DNA of 64,000 nt from contig NC_134648.1 of NCBI RefSeq assembly GCF_030463565.1, forward strand, positions 10,271,806 to 10,335,805, written 5' to 3'. The notes beneath the pieces were generated by a model. The model was given only the letters and a program-made list of their open reading frames with translations, had not been told where the DNA came from and searched no databases. A program made the translations under genes and the position numbers. The first letter of the stretch is position 1, and each line of letters begins with the position of its first letter. Shown piece by piece: positions 48,215 through 62,500 of the stretch. The stretch is from Pelecanus crispus. Lineage: Eukaryota > Chordata > Aves > Pelecaniformes > Pelecanidae.

Positions 48215-50379
48215 CTGCCAGCAAGTTGATCAGCGCTACTCTCTCACCTTGTCAAAGACAGGAAACATTCCTACTTCTTCTGGCCAAGGAATTATTTTTC
48301 CAGCTACTTGTCTTTTTGGCAGTGACTACAGCGCTAGGTTGATGGTTTGCACTAGGTGTCGGTTGTGCTATGGGTACGCTGTGTGTTTGAGTTGCTTCAT
48401 GCTGTTGGGGGGGTCAGCATAAAGTTTTCTCCACGCTACTGTTAAGGAAAAATATTCTAATTTGAGCACTGATTAAAGGAGCTCTCATACAAATGTGTAA
48501 TGTTAGCGAGGGAAGAAGTTAGTTGTCGGAATCTTCCTCCGGAGCTGTATCCTGTGAGCTGAGATGTTCTGGGGTCCTTTTCTACTTTGGGCCTCGAGAG
48601 TGCTAGAGGGGACTTCATTGAGCTAATACACGTGAGATAAGGGATGCTGGAATTTCTTCATAGCTATATGTGGAATAACACTGCAGCTATTTGCTGAAAC
48701 CGAGAGCTGTGAGCAAAACTTTTGTCCTTTGCCTTCCACTGGCGACACCAGCTAGCACCTCCTGAAGAAGGGTGCCTGTTTTATCCAGCCTTGGGCAAAA
48801 CATACAGAGGTGTATGTATACTAGCGTGGAAATAACACAGTCCACTGTATATGACCTGGAGTGTACTGGATTGATGCTTTTTTATTATCTGAATTGCTTG
48901 TTTAACTCCCTCAGCTCAACATTTACATTCATGTTTTAAAGAACTATTGAAATAATGGGAAAAGGTCTCCTAAAAGCAATGCTTCTGACAAGCAGAAGAG
49001 AAAATTTCTCATGAAAGAATCTATTTTTGGTATGATTTCTATCCCATTTTAACAGGATGGAGGGGTTTGGAAAGGATGGCTCCATCTGATTTCACTTAGT
49101 CCATCCTTATGCCTCTCTAATTACATTGTTTTAACTAGAAGCGTTTCTAATTAACAATGGAGCACTAAACAGGGCACTACCTAAAGTGAACTGGGACTTT
49201 GACCGTTCGGGAATGTTCTCAAAATAAATAAAGTGCCTAACTCTGCTATCTAGTGCCAAATAATTAATTTCCTCCAGCGAAAGAAACAAAATAGTAAACT
49301 ACCATGCTGTGTGAATAAGTGTGGTATGATTTGTTCCTGAATTTTAAAATTTCATAGATTTTTTCATGTAGCTCCCTTCAAAGAAGAAGGTAATTGTATT
49401 TATATAATTGAGGTAGAGATGGTCACAGCAGGTTTGGGGGAAAGTCAAGAAAGAACATGCTGCTTTACTTGCTTTACATTTATTAGAACATCATAAAACC
49501 AACTGTATTTTTCTGTTGTTTATTTTATGTATTTGTGCATGACAAAACCCATTGTATGTCCACATTTAAACATCCATTAAAAAAAAATCTGTAAAATATT
49601 ATGCTGACACATAATGACAACTGATTTCAACCATAGGAAAAGTCTCCTCTAAAATGCTAATAATTAAAGTGCATTTACACAGTTTCTGTATATTATTTAG
49701 AGGTAATATAGTGCTGCTGCACAGGCAGATGTCTGCACTACATCAATACCTCTTTATCTCTGCTTTGCTTTGAAAGTTATTTTTCTTGTTTTTCAGAAAC
49801 CTACATTTCTGTGTATTGCTTACATATCTAACTTTGAAGATTTCTTTTAAAATAGTTACAAGTGACATTAATAAATCTCTGTCTTCAGGGGGTTGATACT
49901 TTTCTTAGTAGCACTCCTTTTCAATAGCTTCTCTTTGGATGTTAACCTTAAATTGCAAATTAAAGATTGAAGATATTTGAGGAATTGGCAAGAATTCTGA
50001 ATCATAATTTATTGAGCATGACATGATTTGACTTGATCACAGGCCCTGATATTTTTGGTGTTCTCAGGAATACATAAATTATTGAACATAAAATGTAAGG
50101 AAATGCTAGCCAGTCAAACTCAGATAGGTAAGCAAATTCATGAATATTACAGCTCAAGTAAAGCATTTTTAATTCCCTTACAGATAACACAAGAACTGAT
50201 TTTCTGGTCTTACCTAGTCACTTTGGCTGCAGTGATCACTATGTCTAAGATGAACTACTGAGGACGTCTATTAAAATAGTGATTTGTAATTCAGCTCTGG
50301 AGTTACTGAAGCTTTGGGGAACTAAAAGGCCACATTTTTACTGACTGAATCCACCCATTTCTAATTCCACCATTCTCAA

Positions 50380-50439
50380 GAATAAAAGTAGCTATATTTA
50401 AGCACCAGAGAATAAAAACAGTTAAATTTAAGCACCAGA
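50380..50439. repeat. 30-bp tandem duplication
   Basis: Two adjacent 30-base units at 50380-50409 and 50410-50439 share GAATAAAA...TTTAAGCACCAGA with a few substitutions. A short third partial unit (TAAAAACACC) follows. Confidence 0.85.
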
Positions 50440-52738
50440 TAAAAACACCATTAATAATTTAAACAATTGTTGCTTAAAAGTGAAAAAATAGAAGTAAGCA
50501 CTTTGCCAGCAGAATGCAGTTTCTGGACTGCAGGAGGTGAAATGTAGACCACAGCTCTTGGTGTTCCTCTTCGGCACTAAAAAACCCCACATTTGAAGGT
50601 CTGCAAGAAGAGGGGTATTTAATGAAATATGCAGTATAAGAAGCAGCATTATTGTGAAAAATAAAACAACAGTTAAGGGAAGTATATTTTAATACAACTA
50701 GATGTTTCTTGACAATTAAGGAATTGGAGGGCATAGTAGATAATTTAGTAGCTCTTTTCCAACTCAGATGTCCCAGACACTGTAGTTCCACTGTGACCAA
50801 TTTGTTAGAACAAAACAACAAATGGATGAATTCATCTGAATTTGATTTTTAGTCTTTAAGATGGTTTCTTTTCTGCCTATTTTCTCCAATTAAGATATTT
50901 AAAGGAAGAAAAAGAAACACAATGCTAGGAATGACCAATTTCATTGAAAGGAACCTGGAACAATAATTCATATAAAATCAGTGTAAAGAAGGACTTAATG
51001 ATTCAATCCATTATCTGTGAACTTAATAGATCTATGCCCTGTGTCATAAGACATTCTAGATGGATAACAATGCATGGTAATTACTTATTAATCATAGAGA
51101 AATATTTTATGTAAGAGCTTTTCAGATGAAATTCAGTCATTCAACCAGATTAAAGACTTTTGTACTGAAGACCTATTTTCTATGGATGATGGTTTTGATT
51201 TTCCTGTCTGTCCATTGTCAAAAAACCTGAACTTGAGGAATCGCAAAAACTGGGATGGATTTAATATTTGCAAATTTGCCTTGCACAGATTTTCTTCAAA
51301 TTTTGTAGTCTGCAGTTATTCACCAACCACTTTCTTGGTCTTTAAATTGTGTGCTCTAGATCCCATGTGAGGATCTCATACATGGAATTAATACAGAATG
51401 GTGTGATTTTGAGTATATAGATGGGAAACACAGATCATGTCTCCTGTGGGATTTCAGTCCCTGGTGTAGTTTCAATTATGCAAATAACTTATGTAGCTGT
51501 GATTGACATTAATGGCAATTACATGAGACTGACATCAGTTGGTTGGATTTATTCTATCCTGTTGAAGTGCTCTAAGTGATATCCAAGTGATGGGATTTGC
51601 TAACTGTCTGTGCCGTGTTGACTTTGGAACACAGCTAGGAAGGTGTAATGGATGACAGATACTGAGAACACCCCACTGGCATGTTGAAGAAAGATTCTCT
51701 GGACTCATTCTGTTAGTGCTCTTTAGGTTTTTGGGTTGCATCTATACCTGAGTTTGTTTCTGCCTGTGGCTGCTCAAGGTGACTGTGTGGTGCACAGGAC
51801 CGTGCAGCATGGCCTGCACCATCTCCTCTCCGCCAGGTCTCTGGTGCCCTGTGCATAGCACCCTCCAAAAACATAGAGGGAAGCTGCTCAGCCCTGTCTG
51901 TAGCTGAGCTGGTTATGCACTCAGCAGCAGCAGGATGCCTGCCAGGAGGGGGATGCATCAGAGGCATCTCAGGGCAGCACTGGCTTAGCAGCTGCTGTGT
52001 AGACCCGGAGCCATATGGACTAAATCTTTCAGAAACCAGGTGCCACTAGTCAATGCCAGGGTGCTGCACCTAGCCCCTAGCAACTATTGCGCACACCTGC
52101 AAGTCCTGGTTACTCAAGCAAACCCTCCTTCCCTCTCCACCAAACAACTCTCCTGCCAACCTGAGCCAGTTCTGGCTGGCCGCTAGCCACAGCTGATGGG
52201 CAGTAGCGTCAGCAGCCACTGCCATTGGCCCTGCAGGAGTTGGGGTTGGTTGTAGCGGGTCACCTTGGGGAGATGTGTTCACCAGGGGTGCCAGCTCCTT
52301 GGCAATATCACACTGAGATGTGTATCTGGCAACAGGAGAAAAGGGGACTAACAATGAGAGAACAACATGTTTCACAAGAGACTGTTGGGTTCAGGCAGGG
52401 GTGTCCTTGGCCCTCTGAAAAGTTTGGAGGCAAATCCCTCTGGTTTGGGATTAGTTGCATTCAAAGAATCTGGGGGTGTCATTGCCATTTCTAAACAGAG
52501 TTGTTTGGTACACCTGATCTAATATTCAGGAGCTCAAGAAGGCAAAGATACGGTGGAAAGCAGAAATGGGCTCACAGACTGCAGGAAAGGCTTGGTAGCG
52601 TTGTTCTTGATTTTGGGTTTCCTTGTTGAGACATATGTCATTTTCTAGGTTAGGTGCCGCAGGGCTGTGTAGGAGCTCTACCTGGCAAACTCCAGCTGAG
52701 GTGGCAGTGCAGATGGGGGCAAAGATATTCCATTTTTC

Positions 52739-53580
52739 ATAGAATCATAGAATGCTTTGGGTTGGAAGGGACCTCTGGAGATCATTTATCCCAACCCCCC
52801 TGCAGTGAGCAGGGACAGCTTTAACTGGATCAGGTTGGTCAGAGCCCCATCCAACCTGACCTGGAATGTTTCCAGGGATGGGGCCTCCACCGCCTCTCTG
52901 GGCAACCTGTTCCAGTGCTTCACCACCCTCATGGCAAAAAATTTCTTCCTTATATCCAGTCTAAATCTATTCTTCTTTAGTTTAAACCCATTATTCCTTG
53001 TCCTGTCACGACAGGCTTTGCTAAAAAGATTGTCCCCATCCTTCCTATAGGCCCCCTTTAAGCACTGAAAGGCCTCAATGAGGTCTCCTCACAGCCTTCT
53101 CTTCTCCAGGCTGAACAACCTCAACTCTCTCAGCCTGGCCTCGTAGGAGAGGTGCTCCAGCCCTCGGATCATTTTGGTGGCCCTCCTCTGGACCCGCTCC
53201 AACAGGTCCATGTCCTTCTTGTGCTGAGGGCCCCAGAGCTGGACGCAGTGCTCCAGGTGAGGTCTCACCAGAGCAGAGCAGAGGGGCAGAATCACCTCCC
53301 TCAACCTGCTGGCCACGCTGCTTTTGATGCAGCCCAGGATTCGGTTGACTTTCTGGGCTGCAAGCGCACATTGTTGGCTCATGTCCAGCTTTTCACCCAC
53401 CAGTACCCCCAAGTCCTTCTCCGCAGGGCTGGTCTCAATCCCTTCATCCCCCAGCCTGTATTGATATCGGGGGTTGCCCCGTCCCAGGTGCAGGACCTTG
53501 CACTTGGCCTTGTTGAACCTCATGAGGTTCACACAGGCCCACCTCTCCAGCTTGTCCAGGTCCCTTTGGATGACATCACA
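52739..53580 (-). mobile_element. CR1 LINE, 5'-truncated, with part of the reverse-transcriptase ORF
   Basis: The longest CR1 copy in the window, about 840 bp on the - strand. It covers the C-terminal end of ORF2 and the 3' UTR, ending in the ATTCTATGATTCTATG tail (rc of 52739 onward). The - strand frame at 53532-53089 encodes [49 protein letters not shown] and [16 protein letters not shown], all typical of the CR1 RT thumb/tail. A TGA follows ...FSLEKRRL where the reading otherwise continues as GDLIEAFQCLKGAYRKD, so the copy is inactive. The stop is consistent with CpG decay. The catalytic RT core and endonuclease are missing. Confidence 0.95.
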
Positions 53581-56500
53581 TTTTCAACAATGGGAATGTA
53601 TTTTGGCTTTTGCTGTGGAGAGGGTTGAAAATGCATGACTTGTCTTCTCTGTAAATAGGAACCATGCATATTTTGTCTGTTGAGTGGGAAAAAATGAAGT
53701 GTGAGATAGCTCTGTCTCCCGGAGGTACCAGTCCCACCATGCTCTCTTGGCAGCACGCGCACATTGTCCTGCTGCAGCGAGGAACAGCTGGAGCAGGCAT
53801 GCCCCCAGGTCCTTGTTGAGTGTTTAACAGAAATTGTTTCACAAGTATTGAGCAAAACAGATGATTTGAGAGGCATATACAGTGGGTGATAGAGTAACAT
53901 TTCTGAAATGCTAGAAATTGTTTAAATTGCTAGTTCTGAGAAGAATAATCAACATCTTTTCTAGCACTGAAAATGTGATTTAAACATCTACTGTCTAGAT
54001 AAGAAAACATCGTTAATTGTGAATAAAACCAGGATATGCAAGATGCCTACTTCTTTTTGTGTGCTAATGCCATCTTTGAATAATGGCTCCTATAAAGAGT
54101 GCTGAAAATCTTTTCCTTGACAGTGTTTGTTCACATTGTATGCCCAGGCTTAGTTGATGTTTCTCCTCTCTTCCAAGATTTGCTATATGTGTATTTGTGT
54201 TTGCTGGCACAATATGAGAATTTAGGGGCTACGTATTTTTCCTCATTTATTCCAATTCAAGATTTGGACAACATTAAATGAAAAAGATTTTATTTCTTTA
54301 ATGGGCAGAAATGGAGATTTCAGCCAGAGTCTGAAAGTCAGTTTGAGTTTTATGCAGTGAATAAGATCACTAATAATAGAGAGTTAGCAGGTCAGATTCT
54401 GCCCTGATTTACACATCTGTTCAACTCAATTCTCATCAGGTTTAATTTGATGGCAGCTACAGAGAAGCGGGTAGGTTTTTGGTCCTGTAACTGGAACTTG
54501 GTTAACAAATTCTGTTTATGCAGTAGAGAGCTCCTCTGCTGTTTCCCAGAGCTGTTTGTGACTCTGCAGAGCTGAGAACAGTAAAAATTGTGAAAAATGT
54601 TCTTTTCATTACTTGGAGACCACTAGTCGTATCATGCTGGGACTGTGGGTGAGGAGTAGCTTGCAGAGAGAAGAATTTTATTCCCTCTGTTGGTGAGAGG
54701 TGGTCTGACTGACCCTGAGCTCCTGAGGAGTTTTAAGTATCTGCCTAAAACTTCTGATACCCTGATTCTCTAAGATGCTGTGGCCTGTCTCTGCAAATGT
54801 ATTGTAGGCATTGTCTTTGTACGGTGGGACTGTATTGTATTGTGTGGCAACTACATATTGCCTGTAGTGGGGATCCTGTTAGTATAAAACTGGGAGAATC
54901 CAGGAGGTACAGAAGCTATTTTCCTTTTTTTTACTCTTCTTAAGCACGTCCTAAGGCCCCGGATTCATCCCACCAAAGTCTTACGATACTCTCTGTCTAT
55001 GCCTGTTACTCTTCAACAGTAATAAAAGGCATCTAGCTGAAACTTTTTTGGCACCTAAAGTTAGCCAAAATTGATTTGGTGGTATATTTTAACACTTAGA
55101 AATTTAATATTTGGTATTCTTTGTGAACATGTACTTTAGCAAATTTTGGCTCAAAAGAAGAGGAAAAATGATTTGTTTTCAAAAGTAAGGAAGACTAGGA
55201 ATTCCATTGCTTGCCAGTCTTCCTGTGGGAGACAGGATGCTGTAAAAACTTTGCAAATTGAAATCATTGTCCTACATAGGGCATGTGAGAGTCATCTCAC
55301 CTAACCTTTTGTGTCCAATATTCTTAAAATATCTGAGCTGTGGAGTTTATGCTCCAAGTGGCTTGTCAGTTAAGGCTGCATTGGATCCCAGTGTGTATTT
55401 TATCTAGTAAATTGACTCAAAAAGCTGTGACCTACTGCACCATATTAAGTGTGCCTGTGTTACGTGCTGTTGAGTCCATCCTGGTTCCACCAAGCACGAA
55501 AGCACTCAGGGCTGCTTGCAGCATGCACTACAAGACTTCAAGTACAGGCGGAAGACAAATTGCACCAAAAGGAACCTTTTCACACAGTAATTTGCTAATA
55601 TAGACCACGACTAGAGTCCTTCCTTATATCTTTTAAAATTACTGGCCTATCTAGATTGTAAGCATATATGGCTCTAAAGGAAGTGAATACGCCATTTGAG
55701 TAACAGATACACTGCAAATTTTCAGAGTAGAACTGTGTTTTGTAAAAGGGTAAGATATGGCATTTGGTTTATTAACTGTCATTTCTTGAAGTGAAAATAT
55801 CTAGCACCAGAGCATACCACTAAATTTGCTGAAGCTACAGAAGAAAGTTCAAATGTAAAATAAAAAGGTTGAATTGCTCCTTATGCCACTGACGAAGCTG
55901 TAAGAGGTGGCTGAGCAGGATCAAGTGTCTCCCTCCGTGTTCCCATTGTGCTCTGCTGAGGTGCTGGACTTACTTTTAACCTCTGTGCAATTCGAAAGGG
56001 AATCAGGACTACTCCCGTTCATGCCTGGCTGCGGCACTTCTGCAATGTGCCATTCCAGTAGCAGCAGTGACTTGTGCTGTGTAAGTATGTCTTTTTAATA
56101 TAACAGAAATGAAGTTAAGGTCCACGTGCTATTTTCTGTACTTCAGAGTAGATTCAATGTGCAAGAAGTGAAGAATGAGAAAGAAATGCTGCAAAACTAT
56201 GCAGCTTCTCATGTGAAGGTCTCCTACAGAGTATTATGGCATAGGAGAAAGACCAGTGCTCGATCAAACGCACCAGGCTCTCTGAGTGCCAGAGCCGGAG
56301 AGCAGAGAGGTGGAGTAATGCTGTAAGCAGAGCTATCCTCTCCTGGTTTGTTACCCCTGCGCTATCTGCCATGCTCTGTCCCAATCTATTTTACCTGGAT
56401 TTTTTTTTCTGTTCTTTTTCTTTTGGTAGGAAAACTCCTGCACGCCTTCAACTCAAGTATACAAGTATCATGTTAGATCAGCTTCTGGGCTCAGAAGTAT

Positions 56501-59500
56501 CAACTTAGTGCTGCTGAAGTATCAGTTCTCTGTGTTAGGATCTAGTTCTCAGCTAAACCAGTATGATCTGAGCATTTTTTAAATTACCTGTTTCTTTCGG
56601 AGAATAATGAGAATCAAAAAGACCCTTATTAATAAATAAGAAAATGATCACACAGGAGCCTAAAAAAGAAATGCATAAGCTAGAAAGTGAGGCTTGGGAA
56701 GGAAAAGTGATGGGTTAGTATTTTTCACCTGGCCAAGTTGGAAATTACATGAAAATCCCACCCTACCCCCAAAAAATACCCCAAACCCCAGCAAGTTCAG
56801 GACTTTTTAAGCAGTTCTTTTTAAACAGCAATTGTTCTGGACAACCATCTCCAGCTTTCAACTGGGTGCAATCTCTGAAATCGAATAAATTTTGTACCTT
56901 TCCTGTGGAAGATGCTTTCTCAAAAAAACAAAGTTTCATCCTCCATCTTTAGCTTTCTTTTATCAAATTCAGGTTGTGTTAGAAGAGCAGCTGACTGGGA
57001 ACAAAGGAAGAGGATTAAAAAGGGCTACCAGCAAGTAACTTTTTTCAAGGAAAAAGGGGCTTTATTTTTAGATTTGCTTCCCTGCCTGTGAAAGAGACAT
57101 AGAAAAAGGAAACAATAGATAAAAGAGAAATGGATGGTAATGTTGACAATAATATCTGTCTGTATTCACCCTCAAGCTGTGTGTGGGATAATCTGTGCAT
57201 GTGGGAATTTTTTGGTTATTTTTCTGAGACGGGACTGATGTCCATGCCGTGTGGTTTCCGTCGCCATGTATATACCAATAAATTAAACAGGGCTAGAGAA
57301 CAGTTTTGAGAATTGGCACGTGATCAGCCATAATATTTAAATGCTTGTATGCTCTTTGGCAGGGTTGGGACCCTTGCAACTCCCTGTCAATGTAAATGGA
57401 TGATTCAGGAAATTGTGTGACTGCTGATGGACAGCTCCCCATAGCAGGATGGACGAGACCTGTTTTGGGGATAAAAACAACATAGATGCATGAATGCAAA
57501 CTACGCTGAACCATATGCCCTCAGTGGCAGAGAGCGGGCTTGATTAACTTAGGGCTATAGACATAACCTTTACATTCAGGTCTGCGTGGTGTGAGATGAG
57601 TGAGGAAGGTAGGAGATCCTGTCCAACACAGTCTAACCTAATTCTTCAGGTTATTAGGAAATGGAGACACGAGATTGCCAGGAGTTGTCTGTAGCACAGA
57701 AGTGGATCTGAGAGACATGATTGTGTTTCGGACCGTCAAGGGGCTTCCCTGAGTCATCCGTTAACCTGTCTTCCTCCTGCAAGGCAGAACCAGTGGCCAC
57801 CTCCCAGTTCCCAGCCTTTTGCACAGGCTCCTCAGACCCCTCTGCCCCAGGATTGTACTATGGCTGCCCGGATTTGCATGTACATTTTCATTCTTCAGAG
57901 AAAAAAATGTGAGGGGAAAAAGAAGTTTGCAAATAGATTATGTCACTATCTGAATATTCTTGTCTTTTTTTTAAAAAGATGAGCCAGGATGAATTCAAAT
58001 AAAGTTGCAAAATACAGTGAATGCTGCTTTCTAGCTTAGCTCTTGGGAGGAGCCCACTGCATTAGGATGACCAGCTTTCCTCTTACCTCATTAGGATTCT
58101 TCATTTCCCTCATCACACTGGCACATTCTCTAGCAGAGGTCAGGTTCATTGAGGAGGTCATGATCATTTTCTGCTACAGTGCTATTTTCTTCTCCATCAT
58201 GGAAACTTCCAGCATGGCAAAAGCAGGCTGAAAAGAGACCCTTTCTGCCCTGCAAAAGTATGTTCGCATTCTTCCATCCTTGTTCAAAACATCTAGTGCT
58301 TTATCTCATCTTCCTGTCAGTTCCTGAGTTGTCCCCTCTGCCTCTATGGCTTGCTACTGATAATCTGCCTCTGTCCTGACTGCATTTTTGGGTCTCTCTT
58401 TTTACTACCCTCCTCTTCCAGAAGACAAAAAGTCTGTGTCCTCCAGTCCCAGCCATCTCCTGTAGGGATGATTTGAACACTGAAGATTATTATCCTTGGA
58501 ATGGTCTTTTGTAGGAACTCTTTATTCCAATTTATTGATAAAGATAAGATTTCTACAAAATTTCAGCTGAAATAGCTGCTTGCCTCAATAAACGAGCATT
58601 TAAAATGTATAAAAAGGTAATATACATTATAATGTGCTTAAGATATAATTATGGCCTGCTGTTGCAAGTTTATAAAAGGATTAATTCTGCAGAATCTGCT
58701 CCTTCATTGTTCATTCTTCTACCCACCAGTGCCCTTCAGGTGCCCCTGTAAAGAAGTTCTAAAATGAAATAAAATAAAATTCTTTGGAACACTGACCTGA
58801 AGAGGACCATTTGTTCAAGTGAATATATTACATGCTTTCTTCACAAGTGATTTTTAGTATTCCTGAGTTTACTTAAAGGAAAACCTGCAAAAGGCAATAG
58901 CAACAAGCGTATACCACAACCCTTTAGTATGGAAGGCTTGAAACAGGTGTTCTTACTCTGATTCTGTATTTCTGTATACTCACAAGATATATCTTGTGAA
59001 AGTTGTTCTTGTGAAAGTTGCCATGCTGAGATTTGTGATGGTGAAAATCTTCCTTTGGTTTCAGTGTAAGTGTAACGTAGACTGCAGTACAGCAATCCTT
59101 TTCATACTGCTTAGCAAAGGGCTCTTCGACCTTCAGGGGTCATCTTTGTAACTAAGGGGTAAATTGTCACTGGCTATGCCTATTGACGACTAAGACTGTT
59201 AGCTTGCAAACATCCTGGGAATGCTTAGTTACTGAGGAAGCCTGAGCCCCCCGTCTCAAAACTGAGCCTGGTACTGTACTAAATTAAAGGTAGTTAGGTG
59301 TGTGAATACTCTTGTGGACCTAGATGTAGGGTAAAACTCTCCTAAGGGTTCAGCATCCGCACTGTATGCTTTTTTGGTGGTTTACTTCAGGCTGGCTCTG
59401 GTCTGAGTGCCAGTTCATGGCTGGGGTGCACTTCCCAATTTAGCTTCATTGGCAGGAGTTCAGATCTTGTGCTCTGGAGCGGCTCGCTGAAGCAAGCCTG

Positions 59501-62500
59501 AGTGCCGGGAGCAGAGGCCATCAGGAGGTTTGTTTCAAGTATCTACTCTTCATCCAGTTCCGCTTTGTGCCGTGCTAATCTTTCTGAGAAGCTTTAGCCT
59601 GTGGAAAATCAGTTCTGCAAGACATGAAGATATTTCACAAATCAGTATCTCGATTGCAAAAAAGAACAACTGCTGCGGAAATGTGTTTTATTCAGTTGCG
59701 TCTGGGCTGAAGATAGTGCATTTCTAGATAGGGTATCTTTCAACTTCTGTTGAAAGTGATGAAATGTAGGCTTCTGTGTCAGGCAGAACATTTTTGGACA
59801 AGATTCTTCCAGTGATATGGAAAGTGAGCTTAGCACTGTTTATTGACCCTGTGCAGCCAGACTAGGCAGACTCTTCCTTTACTGACTGGATCTGGAGGTC
59901 TCAGGGTTTTTGCTGAGGGTTTGCTTTTCCTTCAATTTACACAAACATCACTCAGGAGACAGTATTTTATCCTCGTCATGCTAACTTGGATGCAAAGTGA
60001 CTTCCCACTCGCTCCCCCCTGCCTCCTGAGCTCTGCAAGGCGCCAGCTGTGACAATGCCATTGCAGGCACCCCTGTGTGATCAATTTGGCTCACAGCTGT
60101 ACTCAGTGTCAGTAGTAATTATAAGGGTTAATGTGATTAGTTTCACTTGTAGTATTGGTAAGTATCTGTTGTTGCCCTTGGCAATAAATTTCCCTGCATA
60201 AGTTCTTTGGTATACTGTTTTGTGGTACCAGTTGCAGTCATGGTGAGTAAGGGAGCAGCTACGTGAGGAAAGACAGAAGTAAAGACAGAGGAGAGTGGGT
60301 GGGTAAAATGTCTTTTATATGAAGTAAAATACATAGTGACTGCTAGCTGTAAGAGTATAAAGAATCCCCATAGATAAGATTTTTGCCCTCTGATGTTTCT
60401 GCCATCTCAAGATTGTGGAAAAATATGGTTTATTTCACTCAAATTAATTACTGACTAGTGGTACCATCTGGGTTATACTGAAACTTGTATAAGAATAGAT
60501 TTGCTATTGATACTTTCTGTCTCATTTGTGTGCTGGTGGCAAAAGCATTCTCTTCTGCACGGTAATCTGGAATGTATTTAAGTCTGTTTCATTTGTCATT
60601 TTAAAAGGAATAAGCAAGAGGTGGTAGGTGAAATGTCTCTTTCCCTCTTGCTTTTATGAACTGAGATGAATTGAAGTCAAATGTGAGAAATCTTTTCAAC
60701 TTTAATTTGCCATCTGAGAAAGGTATGATTTAAGCACAATAAATAATGTGCATGAATGTGCGTTGGTGAGGGAGAGAATCAGCAATTTAAATGAGTTTAT
60801 TCATACAAGGTGAGACATACAGAATTAAAAAGACTCGGCTTGTTATGCTGTTGTAACTTAACAGGGATGTGTGGAATCTGTCAGATGTCTGAGGTTTTAG
60901 GGATTAGCATTGCTCCTGGAAAGGGGATTTGTTCCATTGAACACAGCTTGTCATGTTTCCATTTTGCACAAAATACTACAGAGCTTGTTATATATGGTAT
61001 GGTTTTTATCTTTACCTGAACCATGTGTCTAGTGTATGTACACATCTGTCTCTCTTCCTTTCTGCTTTTGGTTTCCTTCCTTTTCCTCCCTCTCTTCAGT
61101 ACTTGGCTCTCTCCAGTATGATTTTTCACCCATTGGCCAACACCTTCATCTCTGCACCGAGTATCCGCATTTCCCTCAAGCTGCTGAAATTGATTTAAAG
61201 CTAAAAAGATAAAAGAAATGGGCAAGAAATATTTTCAAATCAGAATTGAAGATAAGAAGGTAAACCCTCTTCCTAAGATAATGGGGGTTTTGGAGCACTG
61301 GCAAACTGGAACTATGTATTTAGCTGTTGATATGGACATTCTGCAGAAAGGGCATATGTGAAAAGTGGGTTTTTTTACTGGCACAAAGCAGTCTTTTAAC
61401 ATAAAGATAAGAAAAGTGAAGTCCAGTCTACAAAATTTAGTCTTTCATCCATCTGAGTGCATGTAATTTCTATCAAAGTGGCATTATTTCTAGTATGGAA
61501 ATTAGAAGGATGTTAGGTTTACATAGAGATTTTGGATTAAACTGTCACAAGCAGAGAGATTTGTTTCTAATGCACGTCTGCACGCAGAAATTGCAGGTAA
61601 CCATAGTGTCTTAGGCACTTTTAAATTCCCACCCCCAAATAGAGATTTTATTGGAAAGCTTATAAATAGAAACTCTGTGAGAAAAGCAGAGAGAAGGACT
61701 TGATGTCCTCTCATCCTCTTTCCCAATCTTTTTTTTTTAAATTTTGTGATTATGTTCTGTTCAGCTGTCACAGAACGGTGAATTATTACTTGCAATTTAG
61801 CACGCTCAAGTTCCCCTCGCAGCCATCCTGGGGCATATAAATTGCTATCAATAGCTTCTTTTAATTTTGAAGCTAAGCAAGCAGCGGATACAAAAGGGCC
61901 TTGCGTATGCTTCCACACAAGTGCCAATTCCTCCTCTCTCCTCTCAGGCAGCGTGGAGCAGAGGTGGGAGAATCGTGACCGGATCCCTCCGTTACCCAGC
62001 AGCTAGGCTCATGTGCCGGTCTCCTCTTTTGGGAGGTGGAGGAGCTGCAATGGCAGGGCTGGCCCCAGCAGGCAGGGACGCAGTGCTGCAGGTTTCTCCT
62101 GGCAGGATGGAGTTCATTTATCTTTATGCTTCAGCTCGTGTTTCTGGGAGCTAGCGTACTTTCCCAAGAGTAGGAATGGTAAAGCGATGCTTTCAGTCCC
62201 AGTTTGGCTGTAATTTAAGCTTTCTATAAAGCAAAGTTTTCTGAGGCCTCACATGATGTGTCTCCCCTCTACCCCACTGCCCCTCTTTTTTTTTTTTTTT
62301 TTTTACATACCATGTATTTTCAAAGGAATAACCTTCTGCCTGTGTGTCTGCAGTGTTGTAATGAGAAAATGTAGCCAAACCAGGAGTGTCATGGGCTCCT
62401 AAAAACATTTCAGTCAAAACCAAATGAAAGAGCAGAAAATATTACCCTCCCATGTTTGCTACATTGCAATAAGAAAAAGACCCTTTGCGCTGTATTTGCG

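Larger units (their letters stand above)
46301..52738. other. Gene-poor sequence
   Basis: No confident exon. A weak MIR-like similarity lies near 46790-46850. A moderately GC-rich stretch lies at about 51740-52320, with open frames on both strands but no domain. Microsatellite, palindrome and tandem duplication are listed separately. Confidence 0.5.

Noticed and set aside
48009-48422. 137-codon + strand frame with a His-Thr run
   Set aside because: It spans the CA microsatellite and has no other feature.
51713-52494. Overlapping frames in a GC-richer stretch
   Set aside because: Frames occur on both strands, with no domain and no convincing splice sites.
52757-53628. Open frames antisense to the CR1 element
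   Set aside because: They are the complement of the CR1 reverse-transcriptase frame on the - strand.
55907-56326. Two + strand frames near a donor-like GTAAGTATG
   Set aside because: A single donor-like site without a partner exon or recognisable protein is not enough to call a gene.
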